Virus record (IMG/VR): IMGVR_UViG_3300005563_000063
Coordinates: 1 to 39,259 of that record
Reading direction: 5' to 3' (one strand)
From: a virus
Length of the DNA stretch: 39,259 nucleotides
Positions 13,357-22,115 of this stretch are shown here, piece by piece. The stretch's first letter is position 1; every line of letters starts with the position of its first letter. The notes under the pieces are model-generated. The model did no database searches and was not told where the DNA came from. It saw only the letters and a program-made list of their open reading frames with translations. Made by a program: the position numbers and the translations under genes.

Positions 13357-13893
13357 ATGAGTCAGCGTATCCGCAACATCGAAATCGCACTCCAGCAGTG
13401 CTTCCCCGCCAAGCAGGTGACCGCGCTCAAGCAGGCGTTCGGTTACCCGATGGGCGTGTACAAGACCGCCGCGCAGACCGTCAGCGCCAGCACCGCGTTC
13501 GTCAATGACGACACGCTCTGGACCGAGCTGTACGGCGCAGGACGTCACCGCGTCACCTTCACGATGGCCACGCCGGGCATGACCGCCGCGGGCGGCCTGA
13601 AACTCCAGCTCGTGGCCGATCAAGGCCTGACTGTCACCAGCGTCACGATGGCGGCCTACTACTACCTCACGGGCGTCGCCCCGGCCGTCACGCCGATCAC
13701 CGCGCTCTCCAGCGCTGTCAACGGCGGCACGACGAACGCGTGGACGAACGTCATCATCACCGGCACGGTGGACGTCGCCAACGGGGGCGTGCTCCAGCTC
13801 CAGTGGGCCCAGCAGGCCGCGAGCGGCAGTACGACCGTAGGTCTCGGCTCGTGCATCGACACCGTCATGCTCAACACGCCGCCGGCCCCGTGA
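13357..13893 (+). CDS. Beta-rich probable virion (decoration or fibre) protein
   Basis: 178 aa. A short helical N-terminus (IRNIEIALQQCFPAKQVTAL) is followed by a beta sandwich (RHRVTFTMATPGMTAAGGLK, LQLVADQGLTVTSVTMAAYY, NVIITGTVDVANGGVLQLQW). The Ala/Thr/Gly composition is like that of the 20770 protein downstream of the capsid gene. Probably on the virion surface; not assigned to a family. Confidence 0.65.
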   Translation: MSQRIRNIEIALQQCFPAKQVTALKQAFGYPMGVYKTAAQTVSASTAFVNDDTLWTELYGAGRHRVTFTMATPGMTAAGGLKLQLVADQGLTVTSVTMAAYYYLTGVAPAVTPITALSSAVNGGTTNAWTNVIITGTVDVANGGVLQLQWAQQAASGSTTVGLGSCIDTVMLNTPPAP

Positions 13894-14621
13894 TGCTGAG
13901 TACGCTGGCACTGCTTACGATGCTCCTCCCCGCAGACTCCGCAGCGCTCCAAGGCTCACGCCTCCTGCCGAACGGACAGAACGCCATCGCGCAGGTGGCG
14001 TCCATCCGAGCGGCCACGGTGGCTACGGCGCAGTACACGAGCTATGCCGCCGACAGCACGGAACACCCCATCATCGGCTACACCGTGCCGCCGGGTGTCC
14101 TGCGCGCCGGCAATCAGTTCCGATTCCACGTCTACGGGACTGCGCTGAACGGCGTTGGCCTGCCGGGCGTGTTCTCGCCGTTCGTGAACATCACGCAGAC
14201 CACGCAGATTCAAGCGGTGGGCGCGGGTTGGCAGATCCCAGCCGGCGCCGGCCAGCCCATTGCGTGGGAAATCGAAGGACAGGTCACCTTCAGTACGCCC
14301 GGCAGCGCCATCACCGGATCGGACCAGAAGTTCACAACGCAAGTGCCGTCCTACACGAAGTCCAAGGGCAGCAATGCGGGCCTCGTCGTGGGCGGCATGT
14401 TGAAGCGTACCTTCACGAACACGGCGGCCAACGCAGGCAACGTGGTCGGTGGCAATCCGCTGTCGGGCGCCACCAATCAGCAAAGCCTGTTCGTGACGAC
14501 GCTGGACCCGAACTCCGCCACACTCGTCAACCCAACGCAGCCGGTCGGCATCACGGTGAGTGTGTTCAACGACTTTTTCGTGTCGTTCACCGTCCAAGGC
14601 GGCTGGATCGAGGCCATGTAA
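13893..14621 (+). CDS. Beta-rich probable virion protein
   Basis: 242 aa. Start chosen at 13893, where ATG overlaps the previous stop (TGATG). Starts MLSTLALLTMLLPADSAALQ, hydrophobic but without a clear cleavage signal, then a beta-rich body (HPIIGYTVPPGVLRAGNQFR, FFVSFTVQGGWIEAM). Similar in style to head-fibre or decoration proteins. Ends two bases before the large terminase GTG. Confidence 0.65.
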   Translation: MLSTLALLTMLLPADSAALQGSRLLPNGQNAIAQVASIRAATVATAQYTSYAADSTEHPIIGYTVPPGVLRAGNQFRFHVYGTALNGVGLPGVFSPFVNITQTTQIQAVGAGWQIPAGAGQPIAWEIEGQVTFSTPGSAITGSDQKFTTQVPSYTKSKGSNAGLVVGGMLKRTFTNTAANAGNVVGGNPLSGATNQQSLFVTTLDPNSATLVNPTQPVGITVSVFNDFFVSFTVQGGWIEAM

Positions 14622-14623
14622 CC

Positions 14624-16072
14624 GTGCTCGACCTCTCGCGCCTACCGCAAGCGTTCGCCAAAGGCTTCAAGGAGACGTTCTTCGCCGACTCCGGCGAGTT
14701 CGCCCGGTACCACTACCCCCGCCACATGGAGGCGATGGAGGCGACGCGTAGCTACAAGCGCTGCACCATCTTCGGCGCCAACCGCGTCGGCAAGTCGCTC
14801 GGATGGTGCTACGCGCTCGCCTGCTTCCTGACGGGCAAGTACCCGCACTGGTGGCGGGGGCGCGTGTTCGCCAAGCCCATCATGGCGTGGGCTGCGGGCG
14901 TCACGGCGACGCAGGTGCGTGACTCGTTGCAACGCTACCTGATCGGCACGCGCGAGCAGCCGGGTGCGTTCGTGGCGGCGGAGGACATCGAGGCGGTCAG
15001 TTGGGGCAAGGACGGTTGCGCAGAGCGCGCGATTATCCGCTCGACCCACGGCGGGTTCAGCCAGATCGAGTTCAAGACCTACGCGATGGAGCAGGAGCGC
15101 TTCCAGTCCGCGACACTCGACTGCGCGCTGATGGACGAGGAGCCCAAGGCGGGCATCTACACGGAAGCCGTCACCCGTACGGCCACGACCGGCGGGCTGG
15201 TGCTGACGGGCTTTACGGCCCTCAAGGGCGTTACGCCGCTGATTGCGCACCTGCTGCCCGAGTTCGCCGACGGCAAGCCGACGGACCCGGAAGCGTCGGG
15301 GCATTGGTACACGTTCATTGGCTGGGACGACATTCCGCTCGCGCACCTGTCCGCCAAGGACCGTGCCGAGACGATCGCCTCCTACCTGCCGCACGAAATC
15401 GACGCGCGCACCAAGGGCATTCCTCGCTTGGGCAGCGGCAAGGTGTGGCCGGTCGACGAGCGCGAGTTCGTCATCCCGCACTTCGAGATTCCCGACAGCT
15501 GGCCGCGCATTGCAGCGATCGACCCCGGCTACCAAGACCCGACGGGCATGCTGTGGGGTGCTGTCGACATGGAGTCGGACACACTCTACCTGTACGCCGA
15601 GTACCGCAAGAATCTGCAACCGCTGCCGGTGCATGTCGATGTCGTGCACCGCCGCGGCGACTGGATTCCGTGCGTGATCGACTACGCGGGCGCCAACATC
15701 ACCGACGGCAAGGGCGTGTTCGAGCAGTACCGGAACGCGCTGCACAATCCGTGCTTCCAAGCCAACAAGAACCTCACCGAGGGGTTGGCCGAGGTGTACG
15801 ACCGCATGCTGGGGTCGCGCTTCTACGTGCTGGACACGCTCTCTCTCTGGCGGCAGGAGTACGCGACGTACTCGCGTGACGACAAGGGCCGGATCATGGA
15901 CCGCACGCAGGACCATCACTACGACCTGATGGCGGCTACGCGTTACCTCGTGATGGGCTTGAAGTACGCCAAGCAGCGTCCGCCGGGGTGGAAGCCGAAC
16001 AACCACCACATGCGCGCCTACGACGCCAGCCTGCCGCAGCAGTCGCTTTCCCTCACCGACGCGATCCTCTAA
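14624..16072 (+). CDS. terL: Terminase large subunit
   Basis: 482 aa from GTG at 14624, right after the previous stop; a longer upstream frame is spurious because it overlaps that gene. Walker A is GANRVGKS (51-58). Walker B is LDCALMDEEP with Asp171-Glu172. The C-terminal RNase H-like nuclease has Asp300 (AAIDPGYQDP), Asp353 (VIDYAG) and Asp434 (HHYDLMAATRY). It should pump DNA through the portal and cut the concatemer. The ATPase and nuclease order is standard and complete. Confidence 0.95.
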   Translation: MLDLSRLPQAFAKGFKETFFADSGEFARYHYPRHMEAMEATRSYKRCTIFGANRVGKSLGWCYALACFLTGKYPHWWRGRVFAKPIMAWAAGVTATQVRDSLQRYLIGTREQPGAFVAAEDIEAVSWGKDGCAERAIIRSTHGGFSQIEFKTYAMEQERFQSATLDCALMDEEPKAGIYTEAVTRTATTGGLVLTGFTALKGVTPLIAHLLPEFADGKPTDPEASGHWYTFIGWDDIPLAHLSAKDRAETIASYLPHEIDARTKGIPRLGSGKVWPVDEREFVIPHFEIPDSWPRIAAIDPGYQDPTGMLWGAVDMESDTLYLYAEYRKNLQPLPVHVDVVHRRGDWIPCVIDYAGANITDGKGVFEQYRNALHNPCFQANKNLTEGLAEVYDRMLGSRFYVLDTLSLWRQEYATYSRDDKGRIMDRTQDHHYDLMAATRYLVMGLKYAKQRPPGWKPNNHHMRAYDASLPQQSLSLTDAIL

Positions 16073-16087
16073 AGAAAGAGAAACAGA

Positions 16088-18358
16088 GTGGACGACCTCA
16101 GCATCCAAGGCTTGCAGGCGCTTGCCGCCAGCGACCCGCGCTCGCTCGACCTCGCGCTGCTCGACCCGCTGCGCCAGCAGATGCAGGCCGCGGGCGACAA
16201 CGCACCGCCCGAGCTGTCCGCCGCCGTCGATGCGTTGGTGGCCGAGCAGGTATCGCGCCTCAATCTCCTCGCCAAGGAGCTGGAGGAGGACTGGCAGCGC
16301 GCGGTGAAGGCCAAGCAGCCGATCGAAGACCGCTGGATCGACGACGAACGCCAGTTCAAGGGCGAGGATCGGCTCGACGGCAGCAAGGCCTACCCGGCAG
16401 ATGCAGCCGACAGCAGCAAGACAGGCCCGCAGCAGATTCAGATTCACGCCACGCGCAGCAAGACGCTCAACTGCGCGGCTCGTCTGGCCGACATGCTCCT
16501 GCCGGCGAACGACTTCCCGATGCGCGTGGACCCGCCGGACGAGCTGTCGCCCGAGGAAGTCCAGCGCTACGCGCAGGCGATGCCACAGCCGCAGCCCGGC
16601 CCCGACGGTCAGCCGCAGCCACCGCCCGACCCGAAGTCAGCCGCGCAGGCGGCGTGCAAGCAGGCGGCCGAGAAGATGCAGCAGAAGGTGTTCCAGCTCC
16701 TTCGCGACTGCAAGTTCCAAGCCGAGGCACGCAAGGCCATCTTCGACTGCGCGCGCATCGGCGTCGGCATCCTCAAAGGGCCGTATCCGACCACCAAGTA
16801 CAAGCGCACGTTCGGCCCGGACGGCTCGCTCAACATCGAGGAGCTGCCCAAGGCCGAGTTCTGCCGCGTCGATCCGTGGCGGTTCTACTACGACATGACG
16901 CCGAGCCTGCGCCAGTCGAGTGCGACCTACGAGGTACAGATTCTCTCCAACCGCGAGCTGGCCGAGTTCAAGCGCTACCCGCGCACGATCGCCAGCACGA
17001 TCGACGAGCTGCTCAAGGAGGAAGACCCGAAGTTGGAGGGTGCCTTCCGCACGTCCGTCACCAGGCGCAACCTGCACACCGACCTGCGCGAGCCGGTAGA
17101 CGACGTGTATGCCGTGCTCGAAACGCACAAGGTCATCGACCCCAAGCGCCTGCGCGACTGCCTCGGCATCGAGTGGGAGCACGAGGACATGCCGCTCCTG
17201 CACCTGTGGAGCTGCAATGGCAAGTGCATCAAGTTCAAGCTGACCCCGCTGGAGCGCGATTTCCGGGTCGACTACTACAACTTCACGATCATGCAGGCCG
17301 ACGACACGATCTTCGGCTACGGATACCCCTACCTCGCGCGCGCCAGCCAGCGCGGCCTCAACGGCGGCGTGCGGGCGATGCTCGCCAACGCTGCGGCCGG
17401 CGTTGCGCCGATCATGCTCGTCTCGCAGGGCAAGGTGCAGCCCAACCGCGAGCAGTGGCGCATGACCGGCCTCAACGTGTTCTCCGTCGAGAACCAAGGC
17501 CAGCCGTTGGAGCAGTTCTTCGCGTCCGTCAACGTACCGACGAACGTGGAGGGGAACCTCCAGATGGTGAAGTTCTTCTTGGACATGATGGACGACGACA
17601 CGTTGTTCCGTCAGATCATGGAGGACGGTGGCGCGAACCGCGAGGAAATGCCTGCCAGCGGCATGGTGATGGCGGCCAACATCGCGAATATCTTCCAGAA
17701 GATGATTGCTGCCTACGCGGACGACAACGCGTTCGAGCCGATCTGCGAACGCGCGATGTGGTGGATCAAGCTCTACCAGCCGGACGAGACAACCGGCTTC
17801 GACATGGTGCCCAAGGCGATCGCCTCGACGCAGCTCGTCGCGAAGGACCTCGCGTTGCAGCACCTGCAAATCCTGATGAACGTATCGAGCAACCCGAAGT
17901 ACGCCGGATTCTCGGACCCGTACGAGGAGTTCAGCGCGTTCGTCGCCCTCATCGACGGGCTGAACAACAAGGATGCGATCGTCCTCCCGCGCGACAAGGC
18001 GATGGCCAATCAGGCCGCGATCCAGCAGCAACAGCAGCAGGGCGACCCGAACAAGCTGGCCGAACTCCAGAGCAAGGAGCGCATCGCACAGATGCAGATG
18101 GTCGCCGAGCAGCAGAATCTGGCGCTGCGCATCCAAGGCGACATCACGGTCGAGCAGTACCGCATGAAGGTGGCCTTGATCGAGGCCGCCACCAGCCGCG
18201 AGCTGGACATGGCGGCGCTCGCTGTCGAGGCCGACAAGGCCGCCCGTTCGGACGACACCCAGCGTTTCAAGGCGGTGCTCGACGCGAAGATGAGTGCTAC
18301 GCAGCAGGTGATGGCGGAGCATAACAAGCCATCCGACCCCCACAGCCGATTCGACTGA
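16088..18358 (+). CDS. Portal protein
   Basis: 756 aa from GTG with AAAGAGAAACAGAG upstream. Its size is in the range of P22/N4-type portals and larger than T7 gp8. RSKTLNCAARLADMLLPAND (about residues 122-141), FDCARIGVGILKGPYPTTKY (about 221-240) and SATYEVQILSNRELAEFKRY mark a portal core. The C-terminal region is a long helical, Gln-rich segment (QQQQQQGDPNKLAELQSKER... AALAVEADKAARSDD), consistent with an extended barrel reaching into the capsid. It lies between terL and the scaffold, as expected. Confidence 0.88.
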   Translation: MDDLSIQGLQALAASDPRSLDLALLDPLRQQMQAAGDNAPPELSAAVDALVAEQVSRLNLLAKELEEDWQRAVKAKQPIEDRWIDDERQFKGEDRLDGSKAYPADAADSSKTGPQQIQIHATRSKTLNCAARLADMLLPANDFPMRVDPPDELSPEEVQRYAQAMPQPQPGPDGQPQPPPDPKSAAQAACKQAAEKMQQKVFQLLRDCKFQAEARKAIFDCARIGVGILKGPYPTTKYKRTFGPDGSLNIEELPKAEFCRVDPWRFYYDMTPSLRQSSATYEVQILSNRELAEFKRYPRTIASTIDELLKEEDPKLEGAFRTSVTRRNLHTDLREPVDDVYAVLETHKVIDPKRLRDCLGIEWEHEDMPLLHLWSCNGKCIKFKLTPLERDFRVDYYNFTIMQADDTIFGYGYPYLARASQRGLNGGVRAMLANAAAGVAPIMLVSQGKVQPNREQWRMTGLNVFSVENQGQPLEQFFASVNVPTNVEGNLQMVKFFLDMMDDDTLFRQIMEDGGANREEMPASGMVMAANIANIFQKMIAAYADDNAFEPICERAMWWIKLYQPDETTGFDMVPKAIASTQLVAKDLALQHLQILMNVSSNPKYAGFSDPYEEFSAFVALIDGLNNKDAIVLPRDKAMANQAAIQQQQQQGDPNKLAELQSKERIAQMQMVAEQQNLALRIQGDITVEQYRMKVALIEAATSRELDMAALAVEADKAARSDDTQRFKAVLDAKMSATQQVMAEHNKPSDPHSRFD

Positions 18359-18362
18359 CCCC

Positions 18363-18581
18363 ATGACCATCGACGAACTACGCCAGCGTATCCAGCTCGA
18401 CAGCACGACGTGGCAGGCGGTGCTCCAGCACGCACAGGACATGCGCGCGGATCATGTGGAGGCGGTCATGGCGCTGGCCAACTCGCGCGAGTCCGACCTT
18501 GTGAACAAGGCGAAGGCCGTTGCATGCAGCGAATGGCTTTCGATCGACCGACAGCTTCGGAAACTACCCGATGAGGGATAA
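18363..18581 (+). CDS. 72-aa hypothetical protein between portal and scaffold
   Basis: ATG four bases after the portal stop. All-helical (MTIDELRQRIQLDSTTWQAV, HVEAVMALANSRESDLVNKA). Possibly a small assembly factor or head-completion piece. No family recognised. Confidence 0.65.
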   Translation: MTIDELRQRIQLDSTTWQAVLQHAQDMRADHVEAVMALANSRESDLVNKAKAVACSEWLSIDRQLRKLPDEG

Positions 18582-18584
18582 CGC

Positions 18585-19724
18585 ATGAACACCGAACACG
18601 ACCCCTATGCGGACGCCATTGCCGGCGACGGCTACAAGGCATGGAAAGAGGCCGACGAACCGTCGCCGGCCAGGCCGGCCGAGGCCGCGCCTGCTACGGC
18701 GCCCGAGCCTGCCGCTGCGGAACCCGTGCAGGCCGCACAGGACGCCGCAGGACAGCCGCGCAATCCGGACGGCACCTTCGCTACCAAGCCGGCGGACGGC
18801 GCTCCTGCGACCGCACAGGCGGCGGAACGGCTACCGTTCGATGGGTTTGACAAACTGGACCCTGCGGTTCAGAATCATTTTCGCCGATTGCAGTCCGAGG
18901 CCGCCGATTTCAAAGAGCGGTACATCCGGACGAACGGACAGCTTCATCGTTACAGAAACGGGAACCCAGCCTCCCTTCCCGCTCGTCAGACCCCGGCCCC
19001 GGCACAAGCCCGCGCCGACAATCTTGCCGATGCTCGTGCTGCCACGGCGGCGATCCCCCAAGGAGCGGATCGACAGGCCGCGCAGGCGCAGCTCGACAAG
19101 TGGGAACAGCACGTCAAGGCATATCCCGACGACGCTGCAGCGATCGACCAGCGAATCCAAGCCTTCCGAGACGATCTGGCCCGTGGCATCGATCCGATGC
19201 AGCGGGAATTGCAGTCCTTGCGCGAGACCGTGCAGGAATTGCGCAGCGGCTACGCCGCGATCGAGTCGGAGCGCGCCGAACGGCGGATGCACGAAGCATT
19301 CGACACGATCGGTGAAGTCGCAGGCGACAACTGGCGTCAGATTTGCGGGATCGAGGACGAGCACGGCAACCGCATTCCGGACGACAAGCGACAGTGGCAT
19401 CCCGAGTTCGCCGCATGGGTCAACGGTCACGACCCGGACGAGGCGAGCTACCTGTGGGACACCCTGCGCCATCCGTCGCCCCGCGTGGTCGGTGGCGTGA
19501 TTGCCCGATTCAACCGCGAAGTGTTTGCGCTGGACAACCCGAGTACGGCCGCCCCTTCCACGCCGGACCTCACCCAGCGCCGACAGGAAGCCTTGAGAGA
19601 CACCACGCCACGCACCGGAGGCGCCCGCACGACGGGCAACGCGGTGTGGACGCCGAGCGGCGATCCGTACGCGGATGCGATCGCAGGCGGCGGCTACGAC
19701 GAGTGGAAGCGAAACACCGCTTAA
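18585..19724 (+). CDS. Scaffolding-like protein with the same motif at both ends
   Basis: 379 aa, AGGGATAACGC before ATG. Composition is Ala/Pro/Glu-rich and disordered at residues 22-80, with a coiled-coil centre (about 150-250: QRELQSLRETVQELRSGYAA). It directly precedes the major capsid gene, the standard scaffold position. DPYADAIAGDGYKAWK (6-21) near the N-terminus and DPYADAIAGGGYDEWK (360-375) at the C-terminus are nearly identical, so each end may bind the same surface of the coat or portal. A small basic tail (KRNTA) follows the second copy. Confidence 0.8.
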   Translation: MNTEHDPYADAIAGDGYKAWKEADEPSPARPAEAAPATAPEPAAAEPVQAAQDAAGQPRNPDGTFATKPADGAPATAQAAERLPFDGFDKLDPAVQNHFRRLQSEAADFKERYIRTNGQLHRYRNGNPASLPARQTPAPAQARADNLADARAATAAIPQGADRQAAQAQLDKWEQHVKAYPDDAAAIDQRIQAFRDDLARGIDPMQRELQSLRETVQELRSGYAAIESERAERRMHEAFDTIGEVAGDNWRQICGIEDEHGNRIPDDKRQWHPEFAAWVNGHDPDEASYLWDTLRHPSPRVVGGVIARFNREVFALDNPSTAAPSTPDLTQRRQEALRDTTPRTGGARTTGNAVWTPSGDPYADAIAGGGYDEWKRNTA

Positions 19725-19736
19725 GGAAACGCCATC

Positions 19737-20759
19737 ATGGCCCTCACTACCTATGCACAGCAGAACGTTCCCAACGGTTCTGTCAACCCGCAATACTTCA
19801 TCAACAAGGACCTGCTGGAGTCCGCCGACACCTTTCAGGTCATCGACGAGTTCGCGGACGTCGACACGCTCCCGCCGAACTCCAACGCGTTCCTCGCCAG
19901 CCGTCGCTACCTGACGCCGGCCCCGGACGCGACCCCCGCGCCGGAAGGCACGAGCAAGGAAGCGCGCACGCAGATTTACGAGGACTTCACGGTCCAGATG
20001 TTCCGCTACTCGGAGATGTTCCAAATCTCCCGGCAGACGCTCAAGCTCACCCCGTTCCCGGCCCTCAAGGGCGCCCGCAGCGAAATGGCGAAACTCGTCA
20101 TCCTCGACCGCGAACGCGTGCGCTGGAATGCGCTCCTCACCCTCCCGAACATCGCCTACAACTCGGTCGCCGTCGGCGCCATCAACCAGGTGAACGGTCC
20201 GGTCACGGCCTCCCGCCTCCAGATGCTGACCCGCGCCATCCTCAAGGCGAAGGGTAGCTATGTCTCGGTCGGGCAGGGCGGCACGAACAAGGAAGGCACG
20301 AATCCGGTCGAAGCCTCGCTGGTGTTCCTCGGCCACACCGACCTCCAGCCGGACATCCGCGCACTGCCGGGCTTCCAGCCGTCGATCAGCCTCCCGAGCG
20401 GCAAGCCCAAGCACAAGACCCACTTCGGCAACTGGCTGAACATCGAGTTCTACCTCACGCAGGAAGCGCCGATCCTCACGGGTTCCGGTGCGTCCTCGAC
20501 CACGCTCATCAACACCGCGGGCGTGGCGGATGTCTATCAGAACATCCTCATGGCGAAGAACACGATTCGCACCGTCAAGCTCGGCGGTTCGGGCAAGGAA
20601 GGCGGCGGCAATCTGGAGACGCAGCTCCTCGACCAGCCGGACAAGTACGATCCGACGAACGCCTACGCGGACCTCGTCTGCACGTGGTGGGACGCGGCCT
20701 ACATCATCACCAACGACTGGGGCTGGCGTCTGTACACCGGCGCCACGCTGACGCCGTAA
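19737..20759 (+). CDS. Major capsid protein (N4 gp56-like)
   Basis: 340 aa, AAGGAAACGCC before ATG. Contains YFINKDLLESADTFQVIDEF, an N-arm-like start, FLASRRYLTPAPDATPAPEG, VTASRLQMLTRAILKAKGSY and a 'LGHTDLQPDIRALPGFQPSI' segment. These resemble the N4-gp56 family of HK97-fold capsid proteins. Position after the scaffold and before a decoration-like gene and a strong terminator fits the most abundant virion protein. Family assignment is by pattern only. Confidence 0.85.
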   Translation: MALTTYAQQNVPNGSVNPQYFINKDLLESADTFQVIDEFADVDTLPPNSNAFLASRRYLTPAPDATPAPEGTSKEARTQIYEDFTVQMFRYSEMFQISRQTLKLTPFPALKGARSEMAKLVILDRERVRWNALLTLPNIAYNSVAVGAINQVNGPVTASRLQMLTRAILKAKGSYVSVGQGGTNKEGTNPVEASLVFLGHTDLQPDIRALPGFQPSISLPSGKPKHKTHFGNWLNIEFYLTQEAPILTGSGASSTTLINTAGVADVYQNILMAKNTIRTVKLGGSGKEGGGNLETQLLDQPDKYDPTNAYADLVCTWWDAAYIITNDWGWRLYTGATLTP

Positions 20760-20769
20760 GGAGAACATC

Positions 20770-21249
20770 ATGGCCACCTACTACGCCGACAACACCTACA
20801 AGCAGAACCCCCTGCGCTCGACCCTGTACGAGGCGCTCTACCCGCCGTGCGACAAGGCGGGCATCCTCTACACGAGCTACTTCCGCGGGAACATCCCGGT
20901 TGGTTTCACCACGGCCGATGTGTTCAAGCTGATCGACTTCGCGGCCGCGTTCCCGACCACCTCGCCGCAGTTCGCCGGCATCCGATTCGCGCGCGTCGTC
21001 CTGCGCTCGGCGGGTGACGTCGGCGGCTCGGTGACGGTCAACTTCGGCACGACCGGCAGCGCGACCGCCTTCGGCTCGGCCCTGACCACGCTCCAGAGCG
21101 CGACCACGCTGGACGTGGCCATCGCCACGGTGCTGGCGGGTCCCGTCCTGCTCGCCAACGACACGCTCCAGCTCGTCGCGGCGGCCGGCACCTCGACCAC
21201 GCTCCGCCTCGTGGACGGTTACGTCCAGTACTACGTGACGGCCCCGTAA
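20770..21249 (+). CDS. Capsid decoration-like protein
   Basis: 159 aa, AAGGAGAACATC Shine-Dalgarno. The N-terminal 60 residues are mixed; the rest is beta (IRFARVVLRSAGDVGGSVTV, TLDVAIATVLAGPVLLANDT, LQLVAAAGTSTTLRLVDGYV). Placed right after the capsid gene and ended by the 21276 terminator, so probably highly expressed with it. Similar in style to the 13357 product. Confidence 0.7.
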   Translation: MATYYADNTYKQNPLRSTLYEALYPPCDKAGILYTSYFRGNIPVGFTTADVFKLIDFAAAFPTTSPQFAGIRFARVVLRSAGDVGGSVTVNFGTTGSATAFGSALTTLQSATTLDVAIATVLAGPVLLANDTLQLVAAAGTSTTLRLVDGYVQYYVTAP

Positions 21250-21275
21250 GCGACCCGCTTCGGGCTTTCCCTTCC

Positions 21276-21307
21276 GGGCCGCAGCTCATCCCTGCGGCCC
21301 TTTTTCT
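21276..21307 (+). terminator. Intrinsic terminator after the capsid genes
   Basis: GGGCCGCAG (21276-21284) and CTGCGGCCC (21292-21300) form a perfect 9-bp stem with a 7-base loop, followed by TTTTTCTT. It lies inside the late region, so it probably reduces expression of the tail genes relative to the capsid gene. Confidence 0.9.
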
Positions 21308-21319
21308 TAGGAGATTCAC

Positions 21320-22114
21320 ATGGCCGGCAAGCGATCCATCGGCAACCTCTTGAAGAACAACTTCATCGACGCGACCCGCGCGGAACTCGTGGACGCACAT
21401 ACGCTCCTCCTTGGCACCGCGCCGGCGGAGTCCTTCACGGACGAGGAACTTCGCGCCGTCGTGCAGGGTTCGCGGGAGCAGCGCAGCGAGCCGCGCGTGG
21501 CGACGATGCAGCCGCCGCAGCCGGAAGGCGAGCCGACGCCCGTCAAGGCCAAGGGCATCCCGAACCTCGGCACCACGGGCAAGTGGGGCGGCCGCATGCG
21601 TCGCGTGACACTCCAGCGCCGCACCGATACGCAGGAAGCCTACTGCCAGCCGGTGGGCTGGAACGGCCTCATCTGGAACGTGCCGGTGGGCGTACCGGTG
21701 GACATGCCGTGGCCGTACTACGAGAGCATGCGCAACACGCAGCTTCGCGACGACGGATCGGATGCGGTGTCCCGCTACGAGCGCGACGGCAAGGGCAAGG
21801 TCACGAAGATCATTACCCCGACCGTCAAGGACACGATCCCGTTCATCGACCACGGCGACGTGCCGGGCACGGAGAACCTTCCGACGAGCTACTTCGACTT
21901 CTTCACCCGCGAGGCGAAGGCGACGGAGTGCTTCAAGAACAAGACCCGTTCCGCGCTGATCGGCATCCATAACATCCTGTTCGAGCAGATGCCGATGTTC
22001 GCCTTCCGCGACATGACCAACCACGACATCCGCCTCAAGATCGCGATGGCGCTCGGCGGCGACATCGAGGACATCATGCGCGACGAGCAGTACGACCTGG
22101 AGGCGACTGGCTGA
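21320..22114 (+). CDS. Hypothetical virion-region protein
   Basis: 264 aa, TTAGGAGATTCAC before ATG. Two parts: a helical N-terminus with disordered linker (residues 1-85), and a globular C-terminal half with aromatic-rich strands (GWNGLIWNVPVGVPVDMPWP) and a helical end (RDMTNHDIRLKIAMALGGDI). It lies between the capsid and adaptor genes, so a head-completion or connector role is plausible. No family recognised. Confidence 0.7.
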   Translation: MAGKRSIGNLLKNNFIDATRAELVDAHTLLLGTAPAESFTDEELRAVVQGSREQRSEPRVATMQPPQPEGEPTPVKAKGIPNLGTTGKWGGRMRRVTLQRRTDTQEAYCQPVGWNGLIWNVPVGVPVDMPWPYYESMRNTQLRDDGSDAVSRYERDGKGKVTKIITPTVKDTIPFIDHGDVPGTENLPTSYFDFFTREAKATECFKNKTRSALIGIHNILFEQMPMFAFRDMTNHDIRLKIAMALGGDIEDIMRDEQYDLEATG

Positions 22115-22115
22115 C

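Noticed and set aside
14228-14623. Upstream extension of the large terminase frame
   Set aside because: It overlaps the end of the 13893-14621 gene in another frame and has low-complexity composition. The GTG at 14624 fits the family's N-terminus.
14642-18442. Two 601-aa minus-strand frames opposite terL and the portal (14642-16447 and 16637-18442)
   Set aside because: Antisense shadows of high-GC coding sequence. terL has complete Walker and nuclease motifs on the plus strand.
18831-20777. 648-aa minus-strand frame opposite the scaffold and capsid genes
   Set aside because: Same cause as the other antisense frames; no recognisable motifs and no ribosome binding site.
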